From contig NZ_JAKIUR010000008.1 in NCBI RefSeq assembly GCF_021647475.1, positions 1 to 64,000 on the forward strand: a stretch of 64,000 nucleotides of DNA. Reading direction: 5' to 3'. Position numbers and translations under genes: made by a program. The DNA is from Lutibacter sp. GTDB taxonomy: Bacteria; Bacteroidota; Bacteroidia; Flavobacteriales; Flavobacteriaceae. The first letter of the stretch is position 1. Each line of letters begins with the position of its first letter. Below are positions 9,062-18,775 of the stretch, one piece after another. The notes below the pieces were generated by a model. The model did not search any database, was not told the DNA's origin, and saw only the letters and a list, made by a program, of their open reading frames with translations.

Positions 9062-9601
9062 TTAATCTTTAAATTTATAAGCAAAATTAGAAGAATATTC
9101 TTCAAAATCTTCTTTAGTTTTTATATTTTTATAATCATCGTTCTTAAAAATTTTTAAAAAAATTTCTAATTGTTTAGGGGTTTTATAACCAACCAAGGGA
9201 CCAATAAAATCCGATTTTTCATCAATAAAAAGGATAGTTGGATAGGCTCTTACACCATAATACCCTGCTAATTCATGTGAACTATTTCTTCCTTTTTTAT
9301 TTGGATCAAAATTTGGATTACTAAATGTTTTTCCTTTAAACTCAATTTTTTCATTTCCTTCCGCATTAAATTTTACGGCGTAGTAGTTTTTATTAACATA
9401 AGCTACTAAATCAGGATTGTGAAAAGTATTTCTATCAAGCATTTTACAAGGTCCACACCACTTGGTATAAGCATCAACCATTATTTTTTTAGGATTTGTT
9501 TTTTGAGCCTCAATAGCTTGTTCAAAGTTCATCCAGTGAATTTCTTGAGCATTTATTGATAAGGTAGTTATTAAAATAAGGGTAAAAATTATTTTTTTCA
9601 T
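9062..9601 (-). CDS. Secreted thioredoxin-like protein
   Basis: Periplasmic thioredoxin-fold protein of 179 residues. The signal peptide is at about 1-18 (MKKIIFTLILITTLSINA). The active site reads YTKWCGPCKMLDRNTF, with the classical C-G-P-C pair. It is followed by VNKNYYAVKFNAEG, and the cis-Pro motif is RAYPTILFIDEKSDFIG. An inserted stretch FKGKTFSNPNFDPNKKGRNS lies between the second and third parts of the fold. This pattern is usual for the thioredoxin_7/DsbD-gamma-like group in Bacteroidota, so it probably reduces or oxidises envelope cysteines; the direction cannot be read from sequence. It is convergent with comEC. Confidence 0.9.
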   Translation of the reverse strand: MKKIIFTLILITTLSINAQEIHWMNFEQAIEAQKTNPKKIMVDAYTKWCGPCKMLDRNTFHNPDLVAYVNKNYYAVKFNAEGNEKIEFKGKTFSNPNFDPNKKGRNSSHELAGYYGVRAYPTILFIDEKSDFIGPLVGYKTPKQLEIFLKIFKNDDYKNIKTKEDFEEYSSNFAYKFKD

Positions 9602-9623
9602 TTATAAAATTTTAGTTAGTTAT

Positions 9624-9795
9624 AACCTGAGTTCGATATAAGGATTTAGTTGTTCAAAACGCTATTCTCGATACAATTTTCTATTGAAAATTACTCGAAT
9701 TGACGTGTTTTGTTTGCAAATTACGTCAGATTGAGTGAAATTCTGAAAGAATTTTGTATCGAAATCAAGTAATTTGCTTACATCGAACTCAGGTT
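9624..9795. repeat. Palindromic repeat, rearranged relative of family 2
   Basis: Outer arms AACCTGAGTTCGATATAAG (9624-9642) and its inverse at 9777-9795 match at 18 of 19 positions. Between them lie ATTCTCGATACAATTTTCTA, then ACTCGAATTGACG, and later GATTGAGTGAAATTC and TTTTGTATCGAAAT. These are the core motifs of the 200-bp family-2 repeats at 24630, 28987 and 40225, but in the opposite half order and within different arms. It fills most of the gap between the thioredoxin and the POT transporter gene. Confidence 0.75.
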
Positions 9796-9847
9796 TATAT
9801 GTATAAGACGCAATAATGTTGCCAAAATTACAATTTTGGGTTTATAT

Positions 9848-11878
9848 TTATTTAACGCCATGCATTAATTTTTTAAGAACAGGGTTTAATAGAAAAGCAA
9901 TTATACCAATTATAAATGGTACAATGGTAAATATTAAAAAGAAAGTGGCTATATCATACCTTGCTGTAATATCATCAATCATAGAGCCCATTATTCCTGA
10001 TGCTTTATTTCCTATAGCCAATGCTAAATACCAAACGCCAAACATAAAAGCAATCATGCGTGCAGGTACAAGTTTGCTAACATAAGATAAACCTACAGGA
10101 GATACGCAAAGTTCTCCCAAAGTATGAAATAGAAAAGCTAAAATAAGCCAAATAAAACTTACTGATGCAGTTTTTGCTCCTTGAGGAATCCCTGAAGCAC
10201 CAAATGCTAAAAATGCAAAACCAATTCCCAAAAAGAAAAGTCCAATACCGTACTTTGATGCGGGATTAGGATTATATTTACTTTCCCACCATTTAGAAAA
10301 TAAAGGAGCTAAAATAATAATAAATAATGAGTTTAAAATTAAAAACCATGTAGCAGGAATTTGAATCTCGTTTTCACGTTTTTTTATAATAGTTGCATTA
10401 ATTGTTGAAGCTATTTTTTGGGACTCTTGAGTCCCAATTAGTTTAAAATTAGTTCCTTTTTTATCTATATCTATAATCGATATTTTATCATTTTTTACAT
10501 ATTCTGATGAAGAACGAATGACTGTGTTTTTGTTAATTATTTTTACATTTTCAGGAATTTTAGTTTCTTTTGTTATTTCAAAATCTTTTATACTTTTTTT
10601 GCCATCAGCATCTAGTTGACTTAATTGATAAGTTGGATAGGTTATTTCATAAGAAAAGGTGTTGAAATTTCTATTAATTTTCCAAATTACCAATCCCCAA
10701 ATTATAACAAAACTAAAACCTAAAATAAGGTTAGAAATAAAATATTTTTTAAATGTTTGTCTAAAAAGTAAAAATAAAACCCAAGTAATAAGAGCAATTG
10801 GAACCACGGTAATAATTACATCAACAATATTAAAAATGAAAGCGGCATTGCCAGATAAAATACGGTTAGTATAATCTTTTGCAAAAATACTCATTGAGCC
10901 TCCTGCTTGTTCAAATGACGCCCAAAAAAAGATAATAAATGATGCAAAAATTACTACGGCAATCATTTTATCACGAGTAATTTTGCTATATCGTATAATT
11001 CTTGATGCCAATAAAAACAAAAAAATGACGAGCGTAATTGTAATAGCAACTCCCGAATAATCTGTTTTATGAAAACTTAGGAGGTTATAATTAATTATTT
11101 TTGATAAAGGATCGTTAATTATCCAAGTTAATCCTAAAACAGCAACGATTATTATTAATGTTTTATCTAAAAGTGTAAACGGATTTAATTTATCTTCAAT
11201 TTCAGTATGATTATCAGCTTCAATGTTTTTATTTTCTTTATTTGGTTTCTTTCCAACATCGCCAAAAATATCATGGGCAAAGGTAAATTGTAGTAATCCT
11301 AATAGCATAAAAATACCTGCTAAACCAAAGCCCCAACTCCAGCCTAATTCTTCTCCCATATAACCACAAAGCATAATCCCTAAAAAAGCACCAGCATTAA
11401 CACCCATATAAAAAATAGTATAAGCACCATCTTTTTTTTCGGGAAAATCTTTATATAAAATTGAAATAAACGAACTCATATTAGGTTTAAAAAAACCTGT
11501 ACCAATTATCAATAAACCAAGTCCTAGATATAAAAAAAATGCATTGGATTCTATTGACATACTTGCATGCCCTAAAGTCATAATTAAAGCACCAATAATT
11601 ATTGCTTTTCTATTTCCTAGGTATTTATCGGCTAAGATTCCTCCAATTATGGGAGTTAAATAGAGTAGTGCTAAATAAGTTCCATAAAGTGCCAAAGCAT
11701 TCTCGCGAGGCCAATTCCAACCGCCAATTCCTAAAGCACTTACTAAAAATAATACAAGTAAAGCACGCATTCCGTAGAATGAAAATCGCTCCCACATTTC
11801 AGTAAAAAATAACACAAAAAGCCCAGCAGGATGTCCTAGTACTTGAGTTTCAAAAAATTCGTTTGAAGATTTATTCAT
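9848..11878 (-). CDS. POT/PTR2 proton-coupled peptide transporter (long form)
   Basis: Inner-membrane symporter for di- and tripeptides, MFS superfamily. The TM1 motif ExxER is present (FFTEMWERFSFYGMRALL), as is the POT signature GTGFFKPNMSSFISILY and YMGVNAGAFLGIMLCG. The 676 residues exceed the usual about 500. The extra length is a soluble insertion at about 415-505 (NRNFNTFSYEITYPTYQLSQ and following), between two membrane segments and probably periplasmic. Such insertions occur in other long POT proteins. It is the last of three consecutive POT genes downstream of dipeptidyl peptidase IV. A terminator precedes it, so it probably has its own promoter. Confidence 0.93.
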   Translation of the reverse strand: MNKSSNEFFETQVLGHPAGLFVLFFTEMWERFSFYGMRALLVLFLVSALGIGGWNWPRENALALYGTYLALLYLTPIIGGILADKYLGNRKAIIIGALIMTLGHASMSIESNAFFLYLGLGLLIIGTGFFKPNMSSFISILYKDFPEKKDGAYTIFYMGVNAGAFLGIMLCGYMGEELGWSWGFGLAGIFMLLGLLQFTFAHDIFGDVGKKPNKENKNIEADNHTEIEDKLNPFTLLDKTLIIIVAVLGLTWIINDPLSKIINYNLLSFHKTDYSGVAITITLVIFLFLLASRIIRYSKITRDKMIAVVIFASFIIFFWASFEQAGGSMSIFAKDYTNRILSGNAAFIFNIVDVIITVVPIALITWVLFLLFRQTFKKYFISNLILGFSFVIIWGLVIWKINRNFNTFSYEITYPTYQLSQLDADGKKSIKDFEITKETKIPENVKIINKNTVIRSSSEYVKNDKISIIDIDKKGTNFKLIGTQESQKIASTINATIIKKRENEIQIPATWFLILNSLFIIILAPLFSKWWESKYNPNPASKYGIGLFFLGIGFAFLAFGASGIPQGAKTASVSFIWLILAFLFHTLGELCVSPVGLSYVSKLVPARMIAFMFGVWYLALAIGNKASGIMGSMIDDITARYDIATFFLIFTIVPFIIGIIAFLLNPVLKKLMHGVK

Positions 11879-11898
11879 GTGTTTTAATTATTAATGCA

Positions 11899-11944
11899 TA
11901 AACAAACACCTCTTTTTACTTTGCAAAAAGAGGTGTTTGTTTTA
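11899..11944 (-). terminator. Intrinsic terminator between first and second POT genes
   Basis: AAACAAACACCTCTTTTT and its inverse AAAAAGAGGTGTTTGTTT form an 18-bp perfect stem around ACTTTGC. It lies 3 nt after the stop of the gene ending at 11947 and 21 nt before the start of the next gene. Confidence 0.85.
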
Positions 11945-11946
11945 GA

Positions 11947-13503
11947 TTAGGAAATCTTTTTCTTTTTTGAATTATATATCCTATCATAAATTAACAATGC
12001 AAAAAAGGTAAATAAACCTATTCCAACAAAAATATACAATATTTCGTTTGGGTGATAAGTATCCCATAAATGTGTTGTTAATTGATCTACATTCATATGT
12101 AATTTATCTGCAACTTGGGCTATATAGTCATTTTTAGTGATATCAACTTTTACATCTTTTAAAACTTTGCCAACCTTATCTACCGCTTTAAATCCTGTTT
12201 TGGTATAATGAATAAGTTGTCCGTTTTTATCAACCATTTCAAAACCTTTTGCAATAGCTTCTTTTTGTGCTAAAGATATTTTTGCAGAGATGGAACCATA
12301 AACGCTTCCAGATAGCCATCCTGCAATTTTATTACCAACAAATACGGGTAAAAAATAAGTTCCCATATAAAGTGCTTCTTTACCTTTTGGTGATATTTCG
12401 GCAATATAAGCTGAAAATTTTGGGTTTGCTGTCATTTCGCCAATGGCAAAAATGATAATTCCAAGAATAATGAATAATCCATCTCTAAAATAAAAAGTTA
12501 ATCCAATACCAAAAGAAACAATAATGAATCCAATAATCATTGCATTAACAGGTTTCCATTTAATGATTACATATGAAATAAGCATTTGCAGAATTATGAT
12601 TGCAAAAGCATCTAAATTAACCAGTAATTCAGGTTTTGCAATTGGTGCAGTACCATCACTTATTAAAGATGCTAGTATAGGAGAAAAATTATGAACACTA
12701 GTAAAAAGTTGTTTCAAATTTACCCAATCTTGAATGTATTTTGGTAAGGTGTAAAACAGCTGGTTAAAAAGTGTCCAAAAACCTATCATTATAATTAGTA
12801 ATACGGTTAATCTGGAATCTTTTAATGCTTCCCAAATATTTAAAAAAGATTTCTTAATTGTTTCAAAAATGCTATTATCAGATTTTTCTATTTTATCTTG
12901 TTTAAAAAAGAAAATATTAAAAAGAAGATTAACAAGAATAACTGCGGTAGCCATTTTAAAAGCGATTACCCAATTAGTTTCTCCTCTTAGTTTTCCAACA
13001 ATAAAAGGACCAATCCAACCACCAATATTCACCATCATATAAAAAACTCCAAAGCCCATTGAAGAGTTACCTTCATTAGTTGTTCTAGTTACAATAGCTG
13101 ATGCAACTGGCTTAAACATAGCAGCACCTAAAGCTAAAAATAAAAACACAAAGTAAAATGACCAATAAGAATGCACATAACCTAGGGTTGCATATCCAAT
13201 TGCCAAGGTAACAAATGATATTACTAAACTAAGTTTATAACCGATTCTATCAGCAATAGCTCCAGTAATTAATGGTAAAAAATATAATAATCCTGTAACA
13301 TCTCCAATAATTTTACCTCCTTGGTCATCTGTAAATCCGAGTCCGTTTTTATCCTTTGAGGCTACCAAATACATGGCTAATATGGCAAACATTCCATACC
13401 AAGCAAAACGTTCTAATAATTCAAAAACACTTGCCATCCAAAACCTTTTAGGAAAAGATTTCATCAATGGAATAAATCCTATTTTTTTATTCTCTGTATT
13501 CAT
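11947..13503 (-). CDS. POT/PTR2 family transporter (divergent paralogue)
   Basis: MFS/POT membrane protein of 518 residues with about 12 to 14 membrane segments. The TM1 ExxER motif is kept as FELLERFAWYGMFAILAMYL. The next motif is altered to LGAAMFKPVASAIVTRTT, and then FGVFYMMVNIGGWIGPFIVG. It is the most divergent of the three neighbouring transporters. A hydrophilic region at about 405-480 (KGFEMVDKNGQLIHYTKTG, VADKLHMNVDQLTTHLWDTY) precedes the last membrane segment. Peptides are the likely substrate from family and context, but the divergence leaves room for another solute. It is flanked by terminators on both sides. Confidence 0.9.
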   Translation of the reverse strand: MNTENKKIGFIPLMKSFPKRFWMASVFELLERFAWYGMFAILAMYLVASKDKNGLGFTDDQGGKIIGDVTGLLYFLPLITGAIADRIGYKLSLVISFVTLAIGYATLGYVHSYWSFYFVFLFLALGAAMFKPVASAIVTRTTNEGNSSMGFGVFYMMVNIGGWIGPFIVGKLRGETNWVIAFKMATAVILVNLLFNIFFFKQDKIEKSDNSIFETIKKSFLNIWEALKDSRLTVLLIIMIGFWTLFNQLFYTLPKYIQDWVNLKQLFTSVHNFSPILASLISDGTAPIAKPELLVNLDAFAIIILQMLISYVIIKWKPVNAMIIGFIIVSFGIGLTFYFRDGLFIILGIIIFAIGEMTANPKFSAYIAEISPKGKEALYMGTYFLPVFVGNKIAGWLSGSVYGSISAKISLAQKEAIAKGFEMVDKNGQLIHYTKTGFKAVDKVGKVLKDVKVDITKNDYIAQVADKLHMNVDQLTTHLWDTYHPNEILYIFVGIGLFTFFALLIYDRIYNSKKKKIS

Positions 13504-13522
13504 TTTAATTGTTTTTAATATA

Positions 13523-13558
13523 AAAAAAACTCAACTAAACAAGTTAGCTGAGCCTTTT
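13523..13558 (-). terminator. Intrinsic terminator between second and third POT genes
   Basis: On the minus strand GGCTCAGCTAA and TTAGTTGAG pair (one G-U) around a short loop and are followed by eight T residues. It directly follows the POT gene ending at 13592. Confidence 0.75.
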
Positions 13559-13591
13559 ATTAGTATTTATTAGATTTTTTAATGTTCATTA

Positions 13592-15085
13592 TTAGTGAAT
13601 TCCTTTCATTGCTTTATTTAAAAATGGTGATATTGCTAATAATGCAACAGCGGAACCTAACATAACCATCATAATAAATGGATATAGTTCAAAGTTGTAT
13701 TTTTGTAAAATGCTTTCAAGCATTCCTGCCATAAAATTACCTGCAGCAAAACTAGCCATCCATAAGCCCATAACTACAGAAACTAATTTGGTTGGAGCCA
13801 ATTTAGTAATCATAGATAAACCAATTGGAGATAACATTAATTCTCCTAAGGTTAGTAAAGTATAAACCGAAACTAACCACCAAGGAGATACTAAACTTCC
13901 ACCACTTGCTGCATTTGCAGCTTGTGTCATTACCCAAAAGGCTAATGCACCTAAAAACAACCCTAATGAAAATTTAATTGGAGTTCTTGGATTCCATCCT
14001 TTTTTATCTAACCATAACCACATTATTGAAAATATAGGCACAAATACTAAAATAGCAAAGGAGTTAACGTTTTGAAACCATGTTGCTGGCATTTCCCATC
14101 CAAACATCATTCTATTGGTGTTTTCTTTTGCAAACAAACTAAAAGTACCTCCGGCTTGTTCAAACCCAGCCCAAAACACAATGTTAAAAATTGCCAATAC
14201 AATAATTACTGCCATTCGGCTCCATTCATGTGAACCGCTAGTTCCTTTAAAAATGGTATATGATAAACCAATAATAATAGCTGCAAAACCAACATAAGTA
14301 ATTCCAGTTTTAACAATTTCAGGTAAAAATCCCCAGGCATAAATTAAAACTAAAGTTCCAACAATTAATGAAATTGCATAAATAACAATGGTTGACCAAT
14401 CTTTTGCATCTAATCTATTTTTGCTGTCTTTTGTGTTTGGAGGTAATCCATAATGTTCTAAGGTGTTTTCTCTCCAGTTTAACCATAAAACGCCTAAAAC
14501 CATTCCAATACCAGCTGCTAAAAAGCCGTAACCCCAATTCACACTTTCGCCTAATCCACCAGCGATAAAAGTTCCTAAAATAGCACCTAAGTTGATACCT
14601 AAATAGAAAATATTAAAACCAGCATCTTTCATAGGATCGTTATCATTATAAAACTCACCTACAACTGTAGAAATATTTGGTTTAAAAAAACCATTACCAA
14701 TAATTAAAATACCTAAGCCATAATGAAATAAAGATAATCTTGCATCAACGGATAAAGAATGATCTAAAAAAGAACTTGAAGCTAGAAAGAATTGTCCCAC
14801 AGCCATAACTAAACCACCAATATATACGGTTTTTCGCTGTCCTAATAATCTATCGGAAACCCATCCACCTATAATAGGAGTTAGATAAACTAAACCTGTA
14901 AATATTGCATAAATTTCTAAGGCAGCTTCTCTATCTAATCCAAAACCATTATCTACTAAGGTTGCAGTTAAATATAAGGTAAGAAGAGCACGCATGCCGT
15001 AGTAACTAAATCGTTCCCACATTTCAGTTGCGAACAAGGTATATAGCCCTTTAGGATGTGATTTTCTAAATGGTATTTCTTTCAT
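13592..15085 (-). CDS. POT/PTR2 proton-coupled peptide transporter
   Basis: Di-/tripeptide:proton symporter of 497 residues, the canonical POT length. Visible motifs are the TM1 ExxER motif (ATEMWERFSYYGMRALLTLY), GNGFFKPNISTVVGEFY, FYLGINLGAILGTFIAGG and, in the second half, FWAGFEQAGGTFSLFA and PTKLVSVVMGLWMASFAAGN. Its ATG overlaps the stop of the DPP-IV gene by 4 nt, so peptidase and transporter are translationally coupled. This makes it the principal dipeptide importer of the block: DPP-IV releases dipeptides in the periplasm and this protein imports them. Confidence 0.95.
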   Translation of the reverse strand: MKEIPFRKSHPKGLYTLFATEMWERFSYYGMRALLTLYLTATLVDNGFGLDREAALEIYAIFTGLVYLTPIIGGWVSDRLLGQRKTVYIGGLVMAVGQFFLASSSFLDHSLSVDARLSLFHYGLGILIIGNGFFKPNISTVVGEFYNDNDPMKDAGFNIFYLGINLGAILGTFIAGGLGESVNWGYGFLAAGIGMVLGVLWLNWRENTLEHYGLPPNTKDSKNRLDAKDWSTIVIYAISLIVGTLVLIYAWGFLPEIVKTGITYVGFAAIIIGLSYTIFKGTSGSHEWSRMAVIIVLAIFNIVFWAGFEQAGGTFSLFAKENTNRMMFGWEMPATWFQNVNSFAILVFVPIFSIMWLWLDKKGWNPRTPIKFSLGLFLGALAFWVMTQAANAASGGSLVSPWWLVSVYTLLTLGELMLSPIGLSMITKLAPTKLVSVVMGLWMASFAAGNFMAGMLESILQKYNFELYPFIMMVMLGSAVALLAISPFLNKAMKGIH

Positions 15086-17262
15086 AATTTAATTGTTTGT
15101 TTATTTATTTTTAAATTTTGCTCGATAAAAGTAGTCATTTTATTGTAAAGGTGTAATCGAGTATTCTTACCTCTATAAATTCCGTGAGTTCTATCTGGAT
15201 AAATAGCTTCGTCAAATGGTTTGTTCGCTTCTATTAATGCATTTGAAAATCGCATAGTATTTTGAAAATGAACATTATCATCTCCGGTTCCATGTACCAA
15301 TAACAATTTTCCTTTTAATAAAGTAGCATAGTTTAATGGTGAATTATCATCGTAACCTGAAGGATTTTCTTGAGGAGTTTGCATATAGCGTTCAGTGTAA
15401 ATTGAGTCATAAAAACGCCAACTGGTTACAGGAGCAACCGCAATTGCCATTTTAAACACATCATTTCCTTTTAAAATGCAATTTGCCGACATAAATCCGC
15501 CATAACTCCAACCCCAAATTCCAATTTCATTTGCATCAATATAAGGGTTTTTACCTAATTCTTTGGCTGCTTCTATTTGGTCTTGAACTTCATATTTTCC
15601 TAATTCTTTGTAAGTTACTTTTTTAAAATCTGCTCCTTTAAAACCAGTTCCTCTTCCATCCACACAAACAATAACATAGCCTTTTTCGGCTAATAACTCG
15701 TACCAGTAATCGTTTGATCTATTCCAAGTATTACTCACAGATTGTGAACCTGGGCCAGAATATTGTGTCATAAATAATGGATATTTATTTGCTGAACTAA
15801 AGTTTGTAGGTTTTATCATCCAAGCATTGAATTCTCCATTTTTGGTTTTTAAAGTAAAAAATTCTTTAGGCGAAAGGTTGTAGTTTTTCAGTCTGGTTAA
15901 CAAAGCATTATTGTTTAATATTTCTTTTAGCTTTTCGCCTTTACCATTGTATAAGGTGTAAATTGGAGGCGTGTTTACATCAGAGAAAGAGTTTATAAAA
16001 TAATTAAAATTTTTACTGAATGAAGCGTTGTTTGTACCTGAAGAATTTGTTAATCTTCTTTTGTTTTTACCATTTAAATTGATGGAGTAAATAGTCCTGT
16101 TTATGGAGCCATCTTCAGTAGACTGATAGAAAAGCGTTTTTGTTTTTTCATTAACTCCGTAAAAATCAGTTACTTCCCAATTTCCTTTGGTGATTTGTTT
16201 TATTAATTTTCCAGTTTTTGAATAATGATAAATATGATTAAAGCCACTTTTTTCGCTAGTCCAAATAAAGCTATTATCACTTAAAAAAGTTAAATTATTG
16301 GTTATATCAACATAGGCCTTATCGGCTTCATTAAAAACTACTTTTGAAGAAAAATTAGTAGTATTTATAAAATATAAATTCAAATTATTTTGATGTCGGT
16401 TTAGGGTGGTTGCACATAAAATATTGGTATTTTTAGTCCATTTAAATCTAGGAATATATTCATAATTACCTAAATCAATTTTAGTAGATTTTTTTGAACT
16501 TACATTGTACAAATTTAGGGTTACAATCGAGTTTTTTTCACCTGCTTTCGGATATTTAAAAACGTGTTGTGTTGGGTACAATGTTTTACCATAAATTTCC
16601 ATAGAAAAAGTTGGGACTTCGCTTTCATCAAATCTTAAATAGGCAATATTTTTACTGTCGTTACTCCATTTAAAAGCTCTAACAAATTCAAATTCTTCTT
16701 CGTAAACCCAATCACAAATACCATTAATAATACTATTTTTCAATCCATCAAAAGTTACTTGAGTAACAATATTTGTCTCTAAATTTTTAATGTAAATATT
16801 ATTATTTTTTGCGTAAGCAACTTTTTTATTATCGGGAGAAAATGTTGGTTCCTGTATTTTATCTTTATCTATTAATTGCAAAGATTTTGATGCAATATCG
16901 TAAACATAAAATAAGCCTAAAGAAGATCTTCTGTAAATAGGTTCAATATCAATTCCTAAAATTAATTTAGTTTCATTGTTATTAAAAACGTAATTTTCGA
17001 AATATTTTAAATTGTTTAAATCTTTGCTATCAACAATAGTTTTTACTTTTTTTAAAGTTTCATAACTATATTTATCTACGGAAGTGCTTCTAGTTTCCTT
17101 ATTAAAATTCAATAGCGTATAAAAATCACCATTCATAGAATTTAACTCATTCATTCGTTGAGTTCTAAACGAACCATTCCAAATTTCGTTTAATGTAATG
17201 TCTTTTTTTTGTGCATTTGCTATGGAAGTAATAGCTATAAAAATGAGAAGTATTTTTTTCAT
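15082..17262 (-). CDS. Dipeptidyl peptidase IV (S9B)
   Basis: Periplasmic serine exopeptidase that removes Xaa-Pro (or Xaa-Ala) dipeptides. Of 726 residues, 1-17 form a signal peptide. A beta-propeller (DPPIV_N) spans about 100-440 and contains the N-terminus-binding double Glu motif in CDWVYEEEFEFVRAF. The C-terminal alpha/beta hydrolase domain holds the nucleophile in GIWGWSYGGFMSAN, the Asp in VHGTGDDNVHFQNT and the His in YPDRTHGIYRG. All catalytic residues are present. It is first in the minus-strand peptide block and overlaps the start of the POT gene at 15085 by 4 nt. Confidence 0.96.
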   Translation of the reverse strand: MKKILLIFIAITSIANAQKKDITLNEIWNGSFRTQRMNELNSMNGDFYTLLNFNKETRSTSVDKYSYETLKKVKTIVDSKDLNNLKYFENYVFNNNETKLILGIDIEPIYRRSSLGLFYVYDIASKSLQLIDKDKIQEPTFSPDNKKVAYAKNNNIYIKNLETNIVTQVTFDGLKNSIINGICDWVYEEEFEFVRAFKWSNDSKNIAYLRFDESEVPTFSMEIYGKTLYPTQHVFKYPKAGEKNSIVTLNLYNVSSKKSTKIDLGNYEYIPRFKWTKNTNILCATTLNRHQNNLNLYFINTTNFSSKVVFNEADKAYVDITNNLTFLSDNSFIWTSEKSGFNHIYHYSKTGKLIKQITKGNWEVTDFYGVNEKTKTLFYQSTEDGSINRTIYSINLNGKNKRRLTNSSGTNNASFSKNFNYFINSFSDVNTPPIYTLYNGKGEKLKEILNNNALLTRLKNYNLSPKEFFTLKTKNGEFNAWMIKPTNFSSANKYPLFMTQYSGPGSQSVSNTWNRSNDYWYELLAEKGYVIVCVDGRGTGFKGADFKKVTYKELGKYEVQDQIEAAKELGKNPYIDANEIGIWGWSYGGFMSANCILKGNDVFKMAIAVAPVTSWRFYDSIYTERYMQTPQENPSGYDDNSPLNYATLLKGKLLLVHGTGDDNVHFQNTMRFSNALIEANKPFDEAIYPDRTHGIYRGKNTRLHLYNKMTTFIEQNLKINKQTIKL

Positions 17263-17379
17263 AAAATTAACTTTCTTAAAATAAGTGCCAAGTTTACTAA
17301 AAATTTAGCAAATTAAACCTGAGATAACTCATAAAATAACTCATAAAATGTATTATGGAGTATTTTATTTTTATTGATT

Positions 17380-17387
17380 TATATTTG
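17380..17387 (+). promoter_or_regulatory. Putative -7 box for HMG-CoA reductase
   Basis: TATATTTG matches TAnnTTTG and ends 25 nt before ATG 17413. An upstream in-frame ATT at 17374 lies in front of it, which supports the ATG at 17413 as start. Confidence 0.45.
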
Positions 17388-17412
17388 TTGCTACATTAAT
17401 TTTAAGATTAAA

Positions 17413-18690
17413 ATGGGAAAAAGTGTTCATGGATTTTCAAAACTATCAAAACTTCAAAAAATAGATTGGTTAGTAACTACCTTTTTTAATGATAATAAAA
17501 AAATAAAAAAAGTAATTCAACAATATTGGAATACCAATAAAGTATTGCAAAATTTACATGATGATTTTATAGAAAATACCATTTCTAATTTTTACATGCC
17601 TTTTGCTGTTGCTCCCAATTTTTTAATAAACGATAAGGAATATACCATTCCAATGGTTATTGAAGAAAGTTCAGTAGTTGCCGCAGCATCTTTAGTGGCA
17701 AAGTTTTGGAGAACTCGTGGTGGATTTAAAGCTAAAGTAATTGCTACTAAAAAAGTAGGTCAAGTTCATTTTATGTATGATGGTGATAAACAGAAACTTC
17801 AGAATTATTTTTCCTTAAAAAAGAAAGAATTATTTATAGCTACAGCTGATATCACTAAAAACATGCGAAAACGTGGTGGTGGAATTTTAGAGATAGAATT
17901 GCGTGATAAAACTGAAGAATTAGCTAATTATTATCAGTTGCATGTTACTTTTGAGACAGTTGATAGTATGGGAGCTAACTTTATAAATTCTTGTTTAGAA
18001 GCCATTGCCAAAGAATTCGAAAATGAAGCTATTAAAATAGTTATGAGTATTTTATCAAACTATGTTCCAGAATGTTTGGTGCATGCAGAGGTAAGTTGTA
18101 AAGTAGATGATTTATATGCTGAAAATTCTAAAGTATTGGCACAAAAATTTATACAAGCAATTCAAATTGCCAATGCAGAACCACACAGAGCTGTAACACA
18201 CAACAAAGGAATTATGAATGGAGTAGATGCAGTTGTACTTGCAACAGGAAACGATTTTAGAGCTATTGAAGCTGGTGCACATGCGTTTGCTGCAAGAAAT
18301 GGTAAATATAAGAGTTTAACCAATGCAACTATTGAAAATGGTATCTTCAAATTTTGGATTGAAATTCCGTTAGCATTAGGAACTGTTGGAGGTTTAACCA
18401 AGTTACATCCATTATCAAAATTATCCTTAGAATTATTAGAAAACCCATCTGCAAAAGAATTGATGGAAATTATAGCCGTGGCTGGATTGGCTCAAAACTT
18501 TGCAGCTTTAAGAGCATTAACTACTACAGGAATTCAAAAAGGACATATGAAAATGCACTTGACAAATATTATTAAACAATTAGGTGCAAGCAAGGAAGAA
18601 AAAGCCTTTTTAATCGATTATTTTGAGCATAAAACGGTAACTCATAATGCGGTTGTTGAGGCTTATAAAAAGTTAGCAAAAGACAAATAA
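17413..18690 (+). CDS. mvaA: Hydroxymethylglutaryl-CoA reductase, class II
   Basis: Interconverts HMG-CoA and mevalonate with NAD(P)H. Class II enzymes are soluble; Bacteroidota use theirs for mevalonate synthesis. The protein is 425 residues from ATG 17413 (MGKSVHGFSKLSK), the usual class II length. Visible motifs are the catalytic Glu in PMVIEESSVVAAAS, the dinucleotide region FETVDSMGANFINSC, and the Lys/Asp region THNKGIMNGVDAVVLATGND. The catalytic His region is near the C-terminus (QKGHMKMHLTNI). The start was placed at 17413 because the reading frame upstream overlaps the promoter. It is the first of the mevalonate genes and is followed by the GYDIA kinase after 85 nt. Confidence 0.94.
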   Translation: MGKSVHGFSKLSKLQKIDWLVTTFFNDNKKIKKVIQQYWNTNKVLQNLHDDFIENTISNFYMPFAVAPNFLINDKEYTIPMVIEESSVVAAASLVAKFWRTRGGFKAKVIATKKVGQVHFMYDGDKQKLQNYFSLKKKELFIATADITKNMRKRGGGILEIELRDKTEELANYYQLHVTFETVDSMGANFINSCLEAIAKEFENEAIKIVMSILSNYVPECLVHAEVSCKVDDLYAENSKVLAQKFIQAIQIANAEPHRAVTHNKGIMNGVDAVVLATGNDFRAIEAGAHAFAARNGKYKSLTNATIENGIFKFWIEIPLALGTVGGLTKLHPLSKLSLELLENPSAKELMEIIAVAGLAQNFAALRALTTTGIQKGHMKMHLTNIIKQLGASKEEKAFLIDYFEHKTVTHNAVVEAYKKLAKDK

Positions 18691-18697
18691 TAATTTG

Positions 18698-18760
18698 GTA
18701 GCTGAGCGGAGTCGAAATGATTTAAGATTTTGGCTTCGATTTTCTTGGTCGTCATAAAAG
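18698..18760 (+). repeat. Fragment of an interspersed repeat (AGCTGAGCGGAGTCGAA type)
   Basis: GTAGCTGAGCGGAGTCGAAA occurs between HMG-CoA reductase and the GYDIA kinase, followed by a partial inverse GGCTTCGATTTTC. This GC-richer core is a motif I associate with dispersed repeats in Flavobacteriaceae genomes. Only one copy is present here, so the call rests on recall. Confidence 0.4.
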
Positions 18761-18775
18761 AGTAGATAATAACTA

